DNA of 45,552 nt from an uncultured Prochlorococcus sp. (GTDB lineage: Bacteria > Cyanobacteriota > Cyanobacteriia > PCC-6307 > Cyanobiaceae), in NCBI GenBank assembly GCA_902589115.1, contig CACIRS010000008.1, forward strand, positions 1-45,552. Direction: 5' to 3'. Positions 1 through 9,327 of this stretch are shown here, piece after piece (position 1 is the stretch's first letter; every line of letters starts with the position of its first letter). Under the pieces are notes generated by a model. The model did no database searches, was not told the origin of the DNA, and saw only the letters and a list, made by a program, of their open reading frames with translations. The position numbers and the translations under genes were made by a program.

Positions 1-41
1 CTGAATTGAATGCAGGACAACTTTTAGAAGTTGAAAGGAAA

Positions 42-314
42 ATGTCTATAACAAAGAAACGTGCGTTTGAAAGATGGGTTGAGAAATCTTTTCGCCGAAG
101 AAACAGGGAGGAATCTCGAGAGCGCAACCGCTTTGTTAGAGAACGTTTATGGCGATCATGGAGGGAATGGATCAGCCTTGAAACAACTCATCAGGCACTA
201 GGTCCCATTGTTGCTGTAGTGTTTTTGTCTGGTTTTACTGGCTGGTCAATGGGGGTCTCTAGTGTGAGCTGTCCACCATTTATGGTGCCTTTTCAGCAAA
301 ATGTAGTTCGGTAG
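42..314 (+). CDS. small basic protein with one C-terminal membrane span, unknown function
   Basis: I do not recognise this gene. The N-terminal half is very rich in Arg, Lys and Glu (helical and basic). One hydrophobic segment of about 20 residues follows (LGPIVAVVFLSGFTGW), then a short tail with a single Cys. ATG at 42 is chosen. An in-frame TTG at 6 would add 12 residues and would overlap a possible upstream stop (TGA at 7-9) that could end a gene lying outside the window. AAGGA at 35-39 is close to the ATG, closer than ideal for a ribosome site. Only 14 bases separate it from the next gene and the order continues into PBP2, so co-transcription is plausible. It is probably a small membrane-anchored protein; function unknown. 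Confidence 0.6.
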   Translation: MSITKKRAFERWVEKSFRRRNREESRERNRFVRERLWRSWREWISLETTHQALGPIVAVVFLSGFTGWSMGVSSVSCPPFMVPFQQNVVR

Positions 315-328
315 AAAATTTTTTTGCT

Positions 329-724
329 ATGGCTGATGATCCAATAGCTCAACTTCGCTTATCTTTGATGCAGGATTTTCTTCCTGTAGGTCTTGCAGTA
401 GTTAAACGAGCCAAAAATGGTGGTCCAAGGAAAGTTGCTGAAGTATTTGGTTCTTCCAGTCAGCCATTAAGCGACCTTAGGAGTGAGGGAGAAAGTGAAG
501 CAAGTATTGTTCGCGAGCGTTTAGATCAAATAAGTCCAGGCCTTGGTAATCCTGTTATGCCTGTAACAGTTGAAATTGATAATGACGAAGAAGATCTATC
601 TCAATCTCATGAATTAAAAGAAGAACATCAGCAATTAGTTGTAGTTTTAAATAAAATTAACTCTCGCCTTGATTTGCTTGATCAATATTTACAGGAAGAT
701 GTGAAAAATAAGACTTCTACTTAG
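329..724 (+). CDS. conserved-looking cyanobacterial protein of unknown function
   Basis: A soluble protein of 131 residues with no signal peptide or membrane span. The first 30 residues look like a compact helical motif (MADDPIAQLRL, then LMQDFLPVGLAVV). The middle is polar and acidic. The C-terminal 35 residues form a likely coiled coil (VVVLNKINSRLDLLDQYLQ). The N-terminal pattern feels familiar from picocyanobacterial hypothetical proteins, but I cannot name a function. ATG at 329 is the first start in frame; no clear Shine-Dalgarno sequence precedes it. It ends 23 bases before the PBP2 gene on the same strand. Confidence 0.75.
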   Translation: MADDPIAQLRLSLMQDFLPVGLAVVKRAKNGGPRKVAEVFGSSSQPLSDLRSEGESEASIVRERLDQISPGLGNPVMPVTVEIDNDEEDLSQSHELKEEHQQLVVVLNKINSRLDLLDQYLQEDVKNKTST

Positions 725-747
725 ATAACATTCCATTAGTAATTGAT

Positions 748-2556
748 ATGGTTCTGAAAAGTTCTATAAAAAGTAGCAAGAAAAGGCAAGTAGGAATATT
801 TAGTCAGCCAAGAATTATACTTGCATTTTTAATTACAATATTTGGCGTAATTAGTTTGCGGCTTTTTTGGTTACAGATTTTAAAAGGACCTTTTTACCGG
901 AAATTATCGGATGAAAATCGGATTCGCTTAGTTTCTAAATCACCTATTCGAGGAAGATTATTAGATCGTAATGGAAAACTTTTAGCAGGAAGTAGACTTA
1001 TTTATACACTTTCTGTTCAACCGAGACTTTTAGATGAAGAAGGTTGGGAAGTACTGCGCGAACGTTTATCTGCATTATTGGTTCTTTCAAGCAAATCTCT
1101 TGACAGTGCATATAGAGAGGGAATTGAAAAGAATCTATTGCGCATTACACTTGCAAAAAATTTAAAAGCAAAGCAGGTCTTACGCTTTCGCGAACTTGAG
1201 CAGACTTTAAAAGGAGCTCAGGTAAATGAGGAGTTGGTTCGTTATTACCCATTTGGAACTCTTGCAGCGCATGTTTTGGGATATACCCAGCCAATTACTG
1301 GTCAAGAGTTTGAAATTTTGTCATCTAAAGGCTATTTAATTAGGGATCGAATTGGCAGAACAGGAGTTGAAGCTGCTTATGAGGAGCATCTTCGAGGACA
1401 ATGGGGTGGGGAAATGCTCGAAGTAGATGCATTCGGCGCAGTACAACGCAGTCTTGGAGTACGACCAGCTGTGGCTGGCAAAGATCTTTTTTTAACCCTT
1501 GACTTTGAATTGCAGCGTTCGGCTGAGAAGGCTTTATCTGATAAAACTGCTGGTGCAATTGTTGTTTTAGATCCTCGTACAGGAGCAATACTTGCTATGG
1601 CTAGTAAACCAACTTTTGATCCAAACTTTTTCTCTAAGAGTTTTACTACACAGAAGGAATACGACAAATTATTTTTGTCGTCTAAACGCCCATTGTTTAG
1701 CCGAGCACTTAATGCATATGACCCAGGCAGTACATGGAAACCTGTAACTGGAATGGCTGGAATGGAGACTGGGAAATTTCCTCCAAATGTTCGATTAAAT
1801 ACTTTCCCTTGTATTAGATATGGAAGCAATTGTTTTCGAGAACATAATGGTCGAGGGTTTGGTGAAATTGGTTATGAAGATGCGCTGAGTTTTTCAAGCA
1901 ATACCTTTTTTTATCAAATTGGAGTAGGTGTTGGTTCAACAGCTTTATACGATGCAGCGATCAAGCTGGGTTTTAATTCGCGCACTGGTATTGAGATTGG
2001 TTATGAAGAAAGCAAGGGATTAATTGGAAATGAGGAATGGGCTAAGAAAGGACGAGGGTGGGGAAAACCTGGAGAAACACCATGGATTTTAGAAGATATG
2101 GCAAGTGCTTCTATAGGGCAAGCTGTTATTCAAATTACTCCTTTGCAACTTGCAAGGGCATATGCTGTTTTTGCTAATGGAGGCTATCTTGTCACTCCTC
2201 ATTTATCTGATCGAGATATTGATTGGACCTCAAAAAAACGTCGTATAAAAGTAGATATTAAATCTTCCACGATAGACACCTTGAGAAAAGGCTTGAGGAA
2301 AGTGGCTCAATCAGGAACAGGTGCACAAGTAAATTTAAATTTGCCTACTTTGCCACCTGTTGCTGGCAAGACAGGAACAGCAGAAGATAGTACGGGAGGT
2401 TCAGATCATGCATGGTTTGTATGCTTTGCGCCTTTTGAATCTAGTGAAATAGTTATTGTTGCATTTGCTCAAAACACTCCTGGAGGTGGTTCAGTTCATG
2501 CTTTACCTATGGCTCGACAAATACTTGAGACATGGAATCGAATGCGTGCAGGATGA
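748..2556 (+). CDS. mrdA: penicillin-binding protein 2 (peptidoglycan D,D-transpeptidase)
   Basis: Class B penicillin-binding protein that cross-links peptidoglycan peptides on the periplasmic side, partnered in rod-type elongation with the RodA glycosyltransferase. The 602 residues begin with a short basic cytoplasmic tail and one anchor helix (about 24-46). A dimerisation region beginning RGRLLDRNG follows, then the transpeptidase domain. All three catalytic motifs are visible: SxxK with Ser328 and Lys331 (PGSTWKP), SxN as Ser383-Asn385 (FSSNTFF), and KTGT at Lys541-Thr544. The length is usual for PBP2. The choice of MrdA over FtsI rests on overall sequence feel and the lack of neighbouring division genes. 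It is probably co-transcribed with the two small genes upstream. Confidence 0.9.
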   Translation: MVLKSSIKSSKKRQVGIFSQPRIILAFLITIFGVISLRLFWLQILKGPFYRKLSDENRIRLVSKSPIRGRLLDRNGKLLAGSRLIYTLSVQPRLLDEEGWEVLRERLSALLVLSSKSLDSAYREGIEKNLLRITLAKNLKAKQVLRFRELEQTLKGAQVNEELVRYYPFGTLAAHVLGYTQPITGQEFEILSSKGYLIRDRIGRTGVEAAYEEHLRGQWGGEMLEVDAFGAVQRSLGVRPAVAGKDLFLTLDFELQRSAEKALSDKTAGAIVVLDPRTGAILAMASKPTFDPNFFSKSFTTQKEYDKLFLSSKRPLFSRALNAYDPGSTWKPVTGMAGMETGKFPPNVRLNTFPCIRYGSNCFREHNGRGFGEIGYEDALSFSSNTFFYQIGVGVGSTALYDAAIKLGFNSRTGIEIGYEESKGLIGNEEWAKKGRGWGKPGETPWILEDMASASIGQAVIQITPLQLARAYAVFANGGYLVTPHLSDRDIDWTSKKRRIKVDIKSSTIDTLRKGLRKVAQSGTGAQVNLNLPTLPPVAGKTGTAEDSTGGSDHAWFVCFAPFESSEIVIVAFAQNTPGGGSVHALPMARQILETWNRMRAG

Positions 2557-2578
2557 GGTTTAATTTGAGAATTAGCAA

Positions 2579-2785
2579 TTATGCAACAAACTTAATCAGG
2601 CCTTCTTCAGATAATTTTTGTTCAAGTAATTCTTTTGCTTCTCTAAGAGAACATCTCATTGTTCTAAATGGCAACAAAAACATTGGGCTACGTTCCGGTC
2701 TAATTAGCCAACTATGATTTGGTTGCTCTAAGAGTACAAAACCTTTATAGCGAACAACACAAGCATATTTTGGTGGAGGTTGCAT
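2579..2785 (-). CDS. small conserved-looking protein (68 aa), unknown function
   Basis: Soluble 68-residue protein with a beta-rich N-terminal half (YACVVRYKGFVLLEQPNHSW) and an amphipathic C-terminal helix (REAKELLEQKLSEEGLIKF). Composition and codon use look like a real gene, and the overlapping + strand frame is poorer. It lies tail to tail with the PBP2 gene, 22 bases away. Its start faces a long AT-rich spacer that probably carries its promoter. I do not recognise the family. A small regulatory or complex-assembly protein would fit the shape, but that is a guess. Confidence 0.65.
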   Translation of the reverse strand: MQPPPKYACVVRYKGFVLLEQPNHSWLIRPERSPMFLLPFRTMRCSLREAKELLEQKLSEEGLIKFVA

Positions 2786-3097
2786 TGAAAACCTAAGAAA
2801 ATTGAAGAGGCTTGTTCTTATATAACACTATATATAGCATATAGCCCCAATGTTCAAAATTTGAGCATATCTTGATCTGAATAGATCAGCACTATAAAAA
2901 ACTAATATAGACAAGGTTTTTATGGTCAAAAGTCTTGCATAGAGATTTTTTGATATATCTAGAGTGATTTTCTTAGTGTGTGTGTACACACTATATCTAG
3001 TGAGGCAATGATTTTTTGAATAACTAGTCAGGATGTGATTCTTTTTTTAATTGCATTGTTCAACCTGGCCAGTGAAACTTAATAGAGTTCCAGATCT
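2786..3097. other. AT-rich intergenic spacer with repeats, no gene seen
   Basis: The spacer lies between the 3' end of the FMN-reductase-like gene and the start of the 68-residue gene, both on the minus strand. No convincing reading frame is present. It holds alternating TA-rich runs (tatataacactatatatagc), two copies of TATATCTAG at 2954-2962 and 2992-3000, and a TG/CA palindrome between them. It probably carries the promoter of the minus-strand gene and a transcript end. Confidence 0.6.
2974..2993. repeat. inverted repeat TAGTGTG...CACACTA
   Basis: Seven-base arms TAGTGTG (2974-2980) and CACACTA (2987-2993) are separated by six bases. The core GTGTGTACACAC is itself a perfect 12-base palindrome. 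Nothing like a U-tract follows on either strand, so a dimeric-protein binding site is as likely as an RNA hairpin. Confidence 0.55.
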
Positions 3098-3628
3098 TTA
3101 TGTTGTGAGTTCTAGTTGTTGCATTTGAGATAAACGTTCTATTAGATCTTGAATAGACTCATCTTTTGCTGGCTTGTTGTAGTTGCTATGCAGTTGACGT
3201 CCAACTACTTGAGCACCTAGATGAGTTAACTGTATTCGAAGAGAAATAAGTAATTCCATGCCACCACCACCAGAAAAACTCGCAATTGCTATTGGCCTAC
3301 CATTGAATAAATTACGAAAATCATTTTCTTGAATTGAGAGCCATGCTAATGCACTAGTGAAGACTGGCGGGATAGATCCATTATATTCCGGTGCGCAAAT
3401 AACCCATTTTGGACATGCTGAAAGTTGATCATTTAAATCTTTCACTAAAGGCGGAATTCCTGAAATGGCATGAGTACGTGGATTAAACAGTGGTAGATCT
3501 AAAGTAGTTAAATCAATTAAGTCGGTAACCATTCCGATTTCTTTGCTGATTTTTACAAATCGCTGAGCAAGTTTCAGATTTTCGCCATTACTGGCTGTGA
3601 TAACGAGCAGATCAGTTGAGTGAGTCAT
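3098..3628 (-). CDS. NADPH-dependent FMN reductase-like flavoprotein
   Basis: Flavodoxin-like fold protein of the FMN_red family (the SsuE / chromate and azo reductase group), 176 residues. It starts with a beta strand and phosphate-binding loop (LLVITASNGENLK). The family's characteristic loop CAPEYNGSIPP sits near residues 78-88, followed by a Gly-rich flavin loop (SFSGGGGM). Such enzymes pass electrons from NAD(P)H to FMN or small acceptors. It starts 45 bases downstream of the Flv1-like gene on the same strand, so it probably shares the operon and may supply reduced flavin or act in the same redox response. The physiological substrate cannot be read from the sequence. Confidence 0.8.
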   Translation of the reverse strand: MTHSTDLLVITASNGENLKLAQRFVKISKEIGMVTDLIDLTTLDLPLFNPRTHAISGIPPLVKDLNDQLSACPKWVICAPEYNGSIPPVFTSALAWLSIQENDFRNLFNGRPIAIASFSGGGGMELLISLRIQLTHLGAQVVGRQLHSNYNKPAKDESIQDLIERLSQMQQLELTT

Positions 3629-3673
3629 TGGAAGTTTGTTGAATTAATTGTGAAGGAGTTTGAATGCGTTCAT

Positions 3674-5512
3674 TCAATAAGTTGCACCAGTACGTCGATG
3701 ATGTACTGCAGTAACGCCCTTTAAATCTAAAACTTTGCCATGATTAATCTTTGCGTAGATAAGCCAGTGATCTCCACATTCCATACGTTGTTTGACGCAT
3801 CCTTCTAGCCATGCCAATGCTTCGGGAAGAATTGGTTGGCCTTCGGGACTTTCATTGATTTCCAGGCCAGAGAATCGATCTTCGCCAGGTTTAAAAGATT
3901 GCAGAAATTGCTTCATTAAATTGCTATGTCTACCATCTGCCAAAATATTAAGAGCAAAATGATCATCACAATGTAAGAGACTTTCTACAGCACGATCTTT
4001 TGCTACGGCGATAGTTAATCCTGGAGGCGAAAAGCTGGCTTGACTGACCCAACTAGCAACCATTGCGCCACTCAGTATTTTTGAACCATCTCCTTTGCGT
4101 GCAGTTAACACACATAATGAGCCTATTATTCTTCCTAATGCAATTAGAGTAGGGTCCATTCGATGTGCACTTATTCCGCCTGTCGCGCGAGTTTGTTGAG
4201 ATCTTTTTTTATTTAATAGTCTTCTACCAAATAAGGTACCTGTCTCTTCAATTGTTTTAACCATTGCATTATCTGGACTGAATTGCACTTTTATTGGATC
4301 AAATGCAAATTTGAACCCACCATCATGAAGTTTATTTTCTAAGAGATCAAGTGCTTCTCCACTCCACCCATAACTACCAAAAATACCTACCGGGTTGTCT
4401 CTGTTCCCTTCTGCTAATAATGTTCCTAAGGCAGATACGATAGGGGTTGGTGCATGACCTCCCAAAGTTGGTGATCCAATTAGATATGCATCAGCTGCTT
4501 TTATTGAATTGACTAATTCTTGGACTTCAGTAAATTCACAATTGAGGCTTTCAACTCTGACATTAGTACGCCTAACTCCATTTGCTAGCGCATCTGCAAT
4601 TGCAGCTGTATTGCCATAGGCGCTTGCATAAAGCAAAACAACGCTAATCGAAGCGGTTTGTTGTACTTCACTCCATCTACGGTAGTTATTCCATAAGCTA
4701 CGCCAACTACCATCTATTGCTGGACCATGCCCAGGAGCGATACTGCGAATATCTAATTCTTCCAGTTTGTCCAATAATGAATCTATTTGACTACTCATCG
4801 GACTCATTAAACAATCAAAGTAATACCTTCTATCTTCTTCTGTATTACTAGAATTTATTTCTGCCCAATCTTGCGTGCATATATGAGCGGCAAAAAATTT
4901 ATCGCTCATGAGTAGCCCAAGATTCATTTCAAAAGCGAGTAACCCCCCTGGCCACCGAGCTGTAGGAGCAGGAATTAATTGTAAGTTAGATGTAGCGCTA
5001 ATTCTAATAGTAGTTTTCTTTTTGATTGAATCAATGATTGGTAAAGTAGGAATAGATAACTCTGTGTTTTGAAGATTTCCTTGAGAGGAAGGTTTTTTTT
5101 GATACCATAATTCTTTGAGTAATTTCGCTCCTGGATTGGAACAAATTAATTTCATTTGTGGATAGTTCCTTGCCAATCTTTGCAAGAGACTGGTCCGGTT
5201 TGGGTTGACATGTCCAACAATAATAACAAGTTCGATATTTTTATTCGGCAATACATTAGATAATGCTTTTATAAAGCAATCACCAAAGGCAGCTCCAGGA
5301 GGATGTACTAAAAAAGCACGTGATTGATTATTTTCGTCAGTAATTAAAAATGTATTTGAAGTAGTTCCTCTTTCTAATCCATACTCTATTTCAAATCTCA
5401 ATCTTTTTGGACTTAAGCCTCTTAGACAGACAAACCCTTCTTCAATTGGAATCGAGATTACTTTTATTTCACTGTCTAATAAATTGATTTTTTTTGTGTT
5501 TCTAATATTCAT
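3674..5512 (-). CDS. flv1: class C flavodiiron protein, Flv1-like, with degenerate metal site
   Basis: Diflavin flavoprotein of the cyanobacterial Mehler-like pathway, in which Flv1 and Flv3 reduce O2 to water at the photosystem I acceptor side. Domains in order: metallo-beta-lactamase-like (about 30-270), flavodoxin (from VLLYASAYGNT, about 291-430) and a C-terminal flavin-reductase domain (SGAMVASWVSQASFSPPG). The canonical HxExDH ligand motif is replaced by His101-Val-Asn-Pro-Asn-Arg106, and the later His is Arg186 (ARWPGG). Asp204 and the last His (PGHGP) remain. Loss of ligands is known for Flv1-type proteins and separates this gene from its partner. The ATG shares its A with the stop of the upstream gene (TAATG), so the two are translationally coupled. 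Confidence 0.88.
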   Translation of the reverse strand: MNIRNTKKINLLDSEIKVISIPIEEGFVCLRGLSPKRLRFEIEYGLERGTTSNTFLITDENNQSRAFLVHPPGAAFGDCFIKALSNVLPNKNIELVIIVGHVNPNRTSLLQRLARNYPQMKLICSNPGAKLLKELWYQKKPSSQGNLQNTELSIPTLPIIDSIKKKTTIRISATSNLQLIPAPTARWPGGLLAFEMNLGLLMSDKFFAAHICTQDWAEINSSNTEEDRRYYFDCLMSPMSSQIDSLLDKLEELDIRSIAPGHGPAIDGSWRSLWNNYRRWSEVQQTASISVVLLYASAYGNTAAIADALANGVRRTNVRVESLNCEFTEVQELVNSIKAADAYLIGSPTLGGHAPTPIVSALGTLLAEGNRDNPVGIFGSYGWSGEALDLLENKLHDGGFKFAFDPIKVQFSPDNAMVKTIEETGTLFGRRLLNKKRSQQTRATGGISAHRMDPTLIALGRIIGSLCVLTARKGDGSKILSGAMVASWVSQASFSPPGLTIAVAKDRAVESLLHCDDHFALNILADGRHSNLMKQFLQSFKPGEDRFSGLEINESPEGQPILPEALAWLEGCVKQRMECGDHWLIYAKINHGKVLDLKGVTAVHHRRTGATY

Positions 5513-7287
5513 TAATAATTACTCCCTACTTTGCGGTGGTGAACTGCTGTTTTAGCATCTGAGTTGGCTACTTTTCCTTTCTCTACTAATGCATAAATAA
5601 TCCAGTGATCTGACGTTTCAAGTCGTTGTTTAACAACACAGTCAAGAAACGCTAAAGCATCTACAAGTACTGGTCCTCCTTTTGCGATATCTTCTATTAT
5701 CGCAACACCTTTAAATCGATCCGTTCCCGGTGGAAATCGTTTCAGGAAATGTCGAAATAATGGGAGATAATCATTTTCTTTGAGCACATTTACAACAAAC
5801 CGATCACCTACTTGCATTAAGCTTTCAATAGCACGATCTTTTGCAACTGCAACAGTTAATCCTGGAGGGGAAAAGCTTGCTTGACTCAGCCAACTTGCAA
5901 TCATTGCTCCACTTCGAGTATTGTTTTGAGTTTTTTGACTAGCTGTTATTACATACAATCCGCCACTTATGCGACCTAGCGCTTTGGTTAATTCGCCATC
6001 TAAGCTTTTAATGAGAGCTATATTTTTTTTTCGATTCATTGTTTGACCTAGGTCTGTACCAGCTTCTTCAAATCGTTGGTAGATATTTCCATCAGGATCT
6101 TTTTTCACTCGTAACGGTGTAAATGCTTCTTTTTGTCCAAGCTTTTGTAATTGATTAGCAACTACATCTATTGGCTCATCATTTCCGCTATATGCGTCAT
6201 ATACGCCTACCCATTGTTTTTGCTTTAAGGCTGCCAATACAGTTCCGATTGCATTTTGTATGTCTATATCTGGTTTATTAGGCCAGGTTGGTACTACTAC
6301 TGCACTGGCATCTCCTATTAGTCCATTAAGTTCTTGAGAATCGGTTCCTTGTAAATCAATGAGCTGAACTTGGGCTTCAGCTTTCCCGATTCCATGAGCT
6401 ATAGCTTGACTTAAACTATCACAAAATCCGTATTGGCTGATATAACATACTGCTACGTAGTTTTCATTTTGGTTTCTTTGAGCACTCCAATTACGATAGT
6501 TATTCACCCATACGCTGAGATGATCTTTTAATAGCGGACCATGTCCTACAGCAATTGTTTTAATGTCTGGTAATTTATCTATTCTTTTGAGGGCTTGTAT
6601 AACACTACGTGCATTGGGACCCATTAGACAGTCGTAATAGAATCGAAAATCAGGAGCTATTAGATTTGGGTCCGTATCAAATACTTCATTTGAACAATAG
6701 TGTAAGCCAAATGCATCACAGGTATAAAGAATACCTGTCCCATGATCAAAAGAGAAAATTGTATCTGGCCAGTGTAAATTTGGGGCGCTAAGAAATTCGA
6801 TTTTATGATTAAGTCCACTTGTTTTATTTGTCCCTAGATTTAATTCATTCCCACTTTTGATTGCACGTGACTTGAATGATCGATGAACTTGATTTTCTAA
6901 AAATTTAATTGCAACTTTTGATGCTATTACTTCAATATTTGGATTTGTTGCAAGCAATTCACTGATTAATCCGGAGTGATCAGGTTCAGTATGACTAACT
7001 ATTAGATAATCTATTTCTTTTACATCAATTTTGTTTTGTAGCTGTTTAAACCATAAATCTCGAAATTTAATATGACTAGTGTCAATTAGAGCTGTTTTTT
7101 CACCTCTGACAAGAAAACTGTTATAAGTTGTTCCGTTTCTCAATCCGAATTCAATATCAAAACGGCTTCTATCCCAATCCAGAGAACGAATTGTTGTTGA
7201 ATCGGTTCCAATATTTAAACATTGTAAAGACAGCCTTGCTTGTTCTGCTGCGTCATTATTTGAAGTGTTTGTTTCCTGGTTAGCCAT
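5512..7287 (-). CDS. flv3: class C flavodiiron protein, Flv3-like, canonical diiron site
   Basis: Partner of the next gene in light-driven O2 reduction. It has 591 residues: a metallo-beta-lactamase-like diiron domain, a flavodoxin domain beginning near VAVCYISQYGFCDS, and a C-terminal flavin-reductase domain (SGAMIASWLSQASFSPPG). All expected metal ligands are visible: His99-x-Glu101-x-Asp103-His104 (SHTEPDHSG), His172 (NLHWPD), Asp191 (TCDAFG) and His249 (VGHGPL). That makes it the Flv3-type member. ATG at 7287 is preceded by an AT-rich spacer of 108 bases after the TRAP permease, which probably contains the promoter for the Flv operon. Confidence 0.9.
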   Translation of the reverse strand: MANQETNTSNNDAAEQARLSLQCLNIGTDSTTIRSLDWDRSRFDIEFGLRNGTTYNSFLVRGEKTALIDTSHIKFRDLWFKQLQNKIDVKEIDYLIVSHTEPDHSGLISELLATNPNIEVIASKVAIKFLENQVHRSFKSRAIKSGNELNLGTNKTSGLNHKIEFLSAPNLHWPDTIFSFDHGTGILYTCDAFGLHYCSNEVFDTDPNLIAPDFRFYYDCLMGPNARSVIQALKRIDKLPDIKTIAVGHGPLLKDHLSVWVNNYRNWSAQRNQNENYVAVCYISQYGFCDSLSQAIAHGIGKAEAQVQLIDLQGTDSQELNGLIGDASAVVVPTWPNKPDIDIQNAIGTVLAALKQKQWVGVYDAYSGNDEPIDVVANQLQKLGQKEAFTPLRVKKDPDGNIYQRFEEAGTDLGQTMNRKKNIALIKSLDGELTKALGRISGGLYVITASQKTQNNTRSGAMIASWLSQASFSPPGLTVAVAKDRAIESLMQVGDRFVVNVLKENDYLPLFRHFLKRFPPGTDRFKGVAIIEDIAKGGPVLVDALAFLDCVVKQRLETSDHWIIYALVEKGKVANSDAKTAVHHRKVGSNY

Positions 7288-7395
7288 TTGTTCTGCGTAT
7301 TAAATCTTCCAATTTGATTTGAATTATTTAGATATAGATAGTTATTTAAGATTTTACAGTAGTATGATCCTTCTTGTGAGTGAACTGGCTGGACA

Positions 7396-8769
7396 CTAAA
7401 TCCAAGCAAGTCTTGGCAGCCAGTTGACTAGCGCTGGAACAGTGATGATGAGTATTAATACTAAAACTTGTAAAATGACAAAAGGTATTGCACCCATATA
7501 TATTTCTTTGGTGGAAATGGTTTTTGGGGCTACACCACGCAGATAAAATAGTGCAAATCCGAATGGCGGCGTCAAAAAGGAAGTTTGAAGGTTTGCTCCG
7601 ATAACGACTCCTAACCAAAGCAGGGCATCATTTCCTAAGAGTTCTCTTGCTGCTGGTAGTAGTAGAGGTACAGCAATAAAAGCAATTTCAAAGAAATCAA
7701 TAAAAAACCCTAAGATAAATATGATTAACATGCTGAATGCAATAAAACCTATCTTGCCTCCTGGAAGATTTAGCAAAATACTTGCAATTAATTCATCTCC
7801 TCCAATACCTCGGAAAACTAGGCTAAATGCTGTTGACCCGACTAAAATAGCCATCACCATTGATGTCGTTCTCAGAGTGTCATCACAAACTTTTGATAGT
7901 GTTTGACGACTAAATCCTTTATGGATGCTTGCAAGCCCCATGGCTCCAATTGCACCAAGTGTGCCGGCTTCAGTTGGTGTAGCTATTCCAAAAAAGATGC
8001 TTCCCAGAACTAAAAATATTAAGCCTATTGGTGGAGCAATTACTCGTAATAATTTGATGAGTTGGATTGGTTTTAGATCAATACTTTGTACTTCAGGAGC
8101 TAATTCTGGCTTTAAAAAACTAATGACAACGACATAAATAGCAAATGTGCTTGCCATTAATATTCCTGGTAAAAGAGAACCAAGAAATAAATCGCCAACT
8201 GAGATTCCTAATTGATCGCCTAAGACTACTAATACTATGCTTGGTGGAATTATTTGTCCTAGTGTTCCTGATGCTGCAATAACTCCGGTTGCGAGTGATG
8301 GTTTATAGCCAGCACGTAACATTGCAGGTAGAGAAATTAGCCCCATTGTTGTGACAGTTGCAGCTACTACGCCTGTAGTAGCTGCAAGTAGAGAGCCGAC
8401 TATTACGACTGCGAGTGCTAACCCTCCACGAATTCTGCCTAATAGTTGGCCCATACTCTCAAGGAGTCGCTCAGCAATCCCTGAAGCTTCTAACATTGCA
8501 CCCATAAAAATAAAGGCTGGGATTGCTAGCAATGTGAAATTAGCCATTATTCCTAAGATCCGTTGAGGAAGGGCACTAACAAAATTGGGGTCAATTTCAC
8601 CTAGTGCTATACCTAATACTGCAAAGAAAACAGCAACTCCTCCCAGGCAAAATGCAACTGGATATCCGCTTAGAAGAACACCGACCAAAGCAATAAACAT
8701 CCCTGGTGCTAGAACAAGAGTCGGGTCGAAGCTAATTACATAACCGAGCAGTTCAATCTCAATCAACAA
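7396..8769 (-). CDS. dctM: TRAP transporter large permease subunit
   Basis: Membrane channel subunit of a tripartite ATP-independent periplasmic transporter, which moves substrate into the cell with Na+ (or H+) flow. The 457 residues contain about 12 hydrophobic spans with family-typical glycine and proline loops (GAMLEASGIAERLLE, ASGTLGQIIPPSIVLV, ATPTEAGTLGAIGA). It overlaps the small permease gene by 11 bases, the usual coupling for this pair. The context with the DctP-like binding protein suggests organic-acid uptake. Confidence 0.93.
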   Translation of the reverse strand: MLIEIELLGYVISFDPTLVLAPGMFIALVGVLLSGYPVAFCLGGVAVFFAVLGIALGEIDPNFVSALPQRILGIMANFTLLAIPAFIFMGAMLEASGIAERLLESMGQLLGRIRGGLALAVVIVGSLLAATTGVVAATVTTMGLISLPAMLRAGYKPSLATGVIAASGTLGQIIPPSIVLVVLGDQLGISVGDLFLGSLLPGILMASTFAIYVVVISFLKPELAPEVQSIDLKPIQLIKLLRVIAPPIGLIFLVLGSIFFGIATPTEAGTLGAIGAMGLASIHKGFSRQTLSKVCDDTLRTTSMVMAILVGSTAFSLVFRGIGGDELIASILLNLPGGKIGFIAFSMLIIFILGFFIDFFEIAFIAVPLLLPAARELLGNDALLWLGVVIGANLQTSFLTPPFGFALFYLRGVAPKTISTKEIYMGAIPFVILQVLVLILIITVPALVNWLPRLAWI

Positions 8770-9325
8770 TTTTCTCCTGTTTGCTTTTTAATCTTGACAA
8801 CTTTTTTAAAGTTGCAAAGTTTTGAATCGCTTCTGAAATACCCTGAAGACTTAAAAGTAAAAATCCTAATGGAATTAGAGTTTTGACCCAATATCTTGGG
8901 AGTCCATTTGGATCTGGAGAGCTTTCATGAATTAGCCATGAGTGGATAGTTGGCTCCAATGAAATAGTCATTACTGCAATTGAAAAAGGTAATAGTAAAA
9001 GTAAAGTTCCTATAAGCTCTATCTTGGCTTGATTTCTCTTCCCTAAGCGAGTTTGGATAATATCTACTCTAACGTGACCTTGACGTTGCAGTGTCCAACC
9101 TAAACCTAATAAAAATATTGCATCAAAGAGATACCATTGACCTTCAATAAGCATATTTGAACTGAGATTTTGTCCGATAGCAACTCCTACATATCTACCA
9201 ATTACATTCCATAAACCTAATCCGAGCATTAGTAGAACCGACCATCTTGCAATTATCGCGAAGCGACTATTTAACTGATCAATTCTTTTAGAGATGACCA
9301 TCCAATTTTTGATATTTATAGTCAT
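8759..9325 (-). CDS. dctQ: TRAP transporter small permease subunit
   Basis: Four-helix membrane partner of the large TRAP permease, 188 residues. Hydrophobic segments lie near 24-46, 68-82, 104-125 and 148-163, with the family-typical LGWTLQRQGHVRVDI between the second and third. It connects the binding protein to the DctM channel. It starts 2 bases after the stop of the binding-protein gene and overlaps dctM by 11 bases, so the three form one operon in the order P-Q-M. Confidence 0.88.
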   Translation of the reverse strand: MTINIKNWMVISKRIDQLNSRFAIIARWSVLLMLGLGLWNVIGRYVGVAIGQNLSSNMLIEGQWYLFDAIFLLGLGWTLQRQGHVRVDIIQTRLGKRNQAKIELIGTLLLLLPFSIAVMTISLEPTIHSWLIHESSPDPNGLPRYWVKTLIPLGFLLLSLQGISEAIQNFATLKKLSRLKSKQEKIVD

Positions 9326-9327
9326 AG

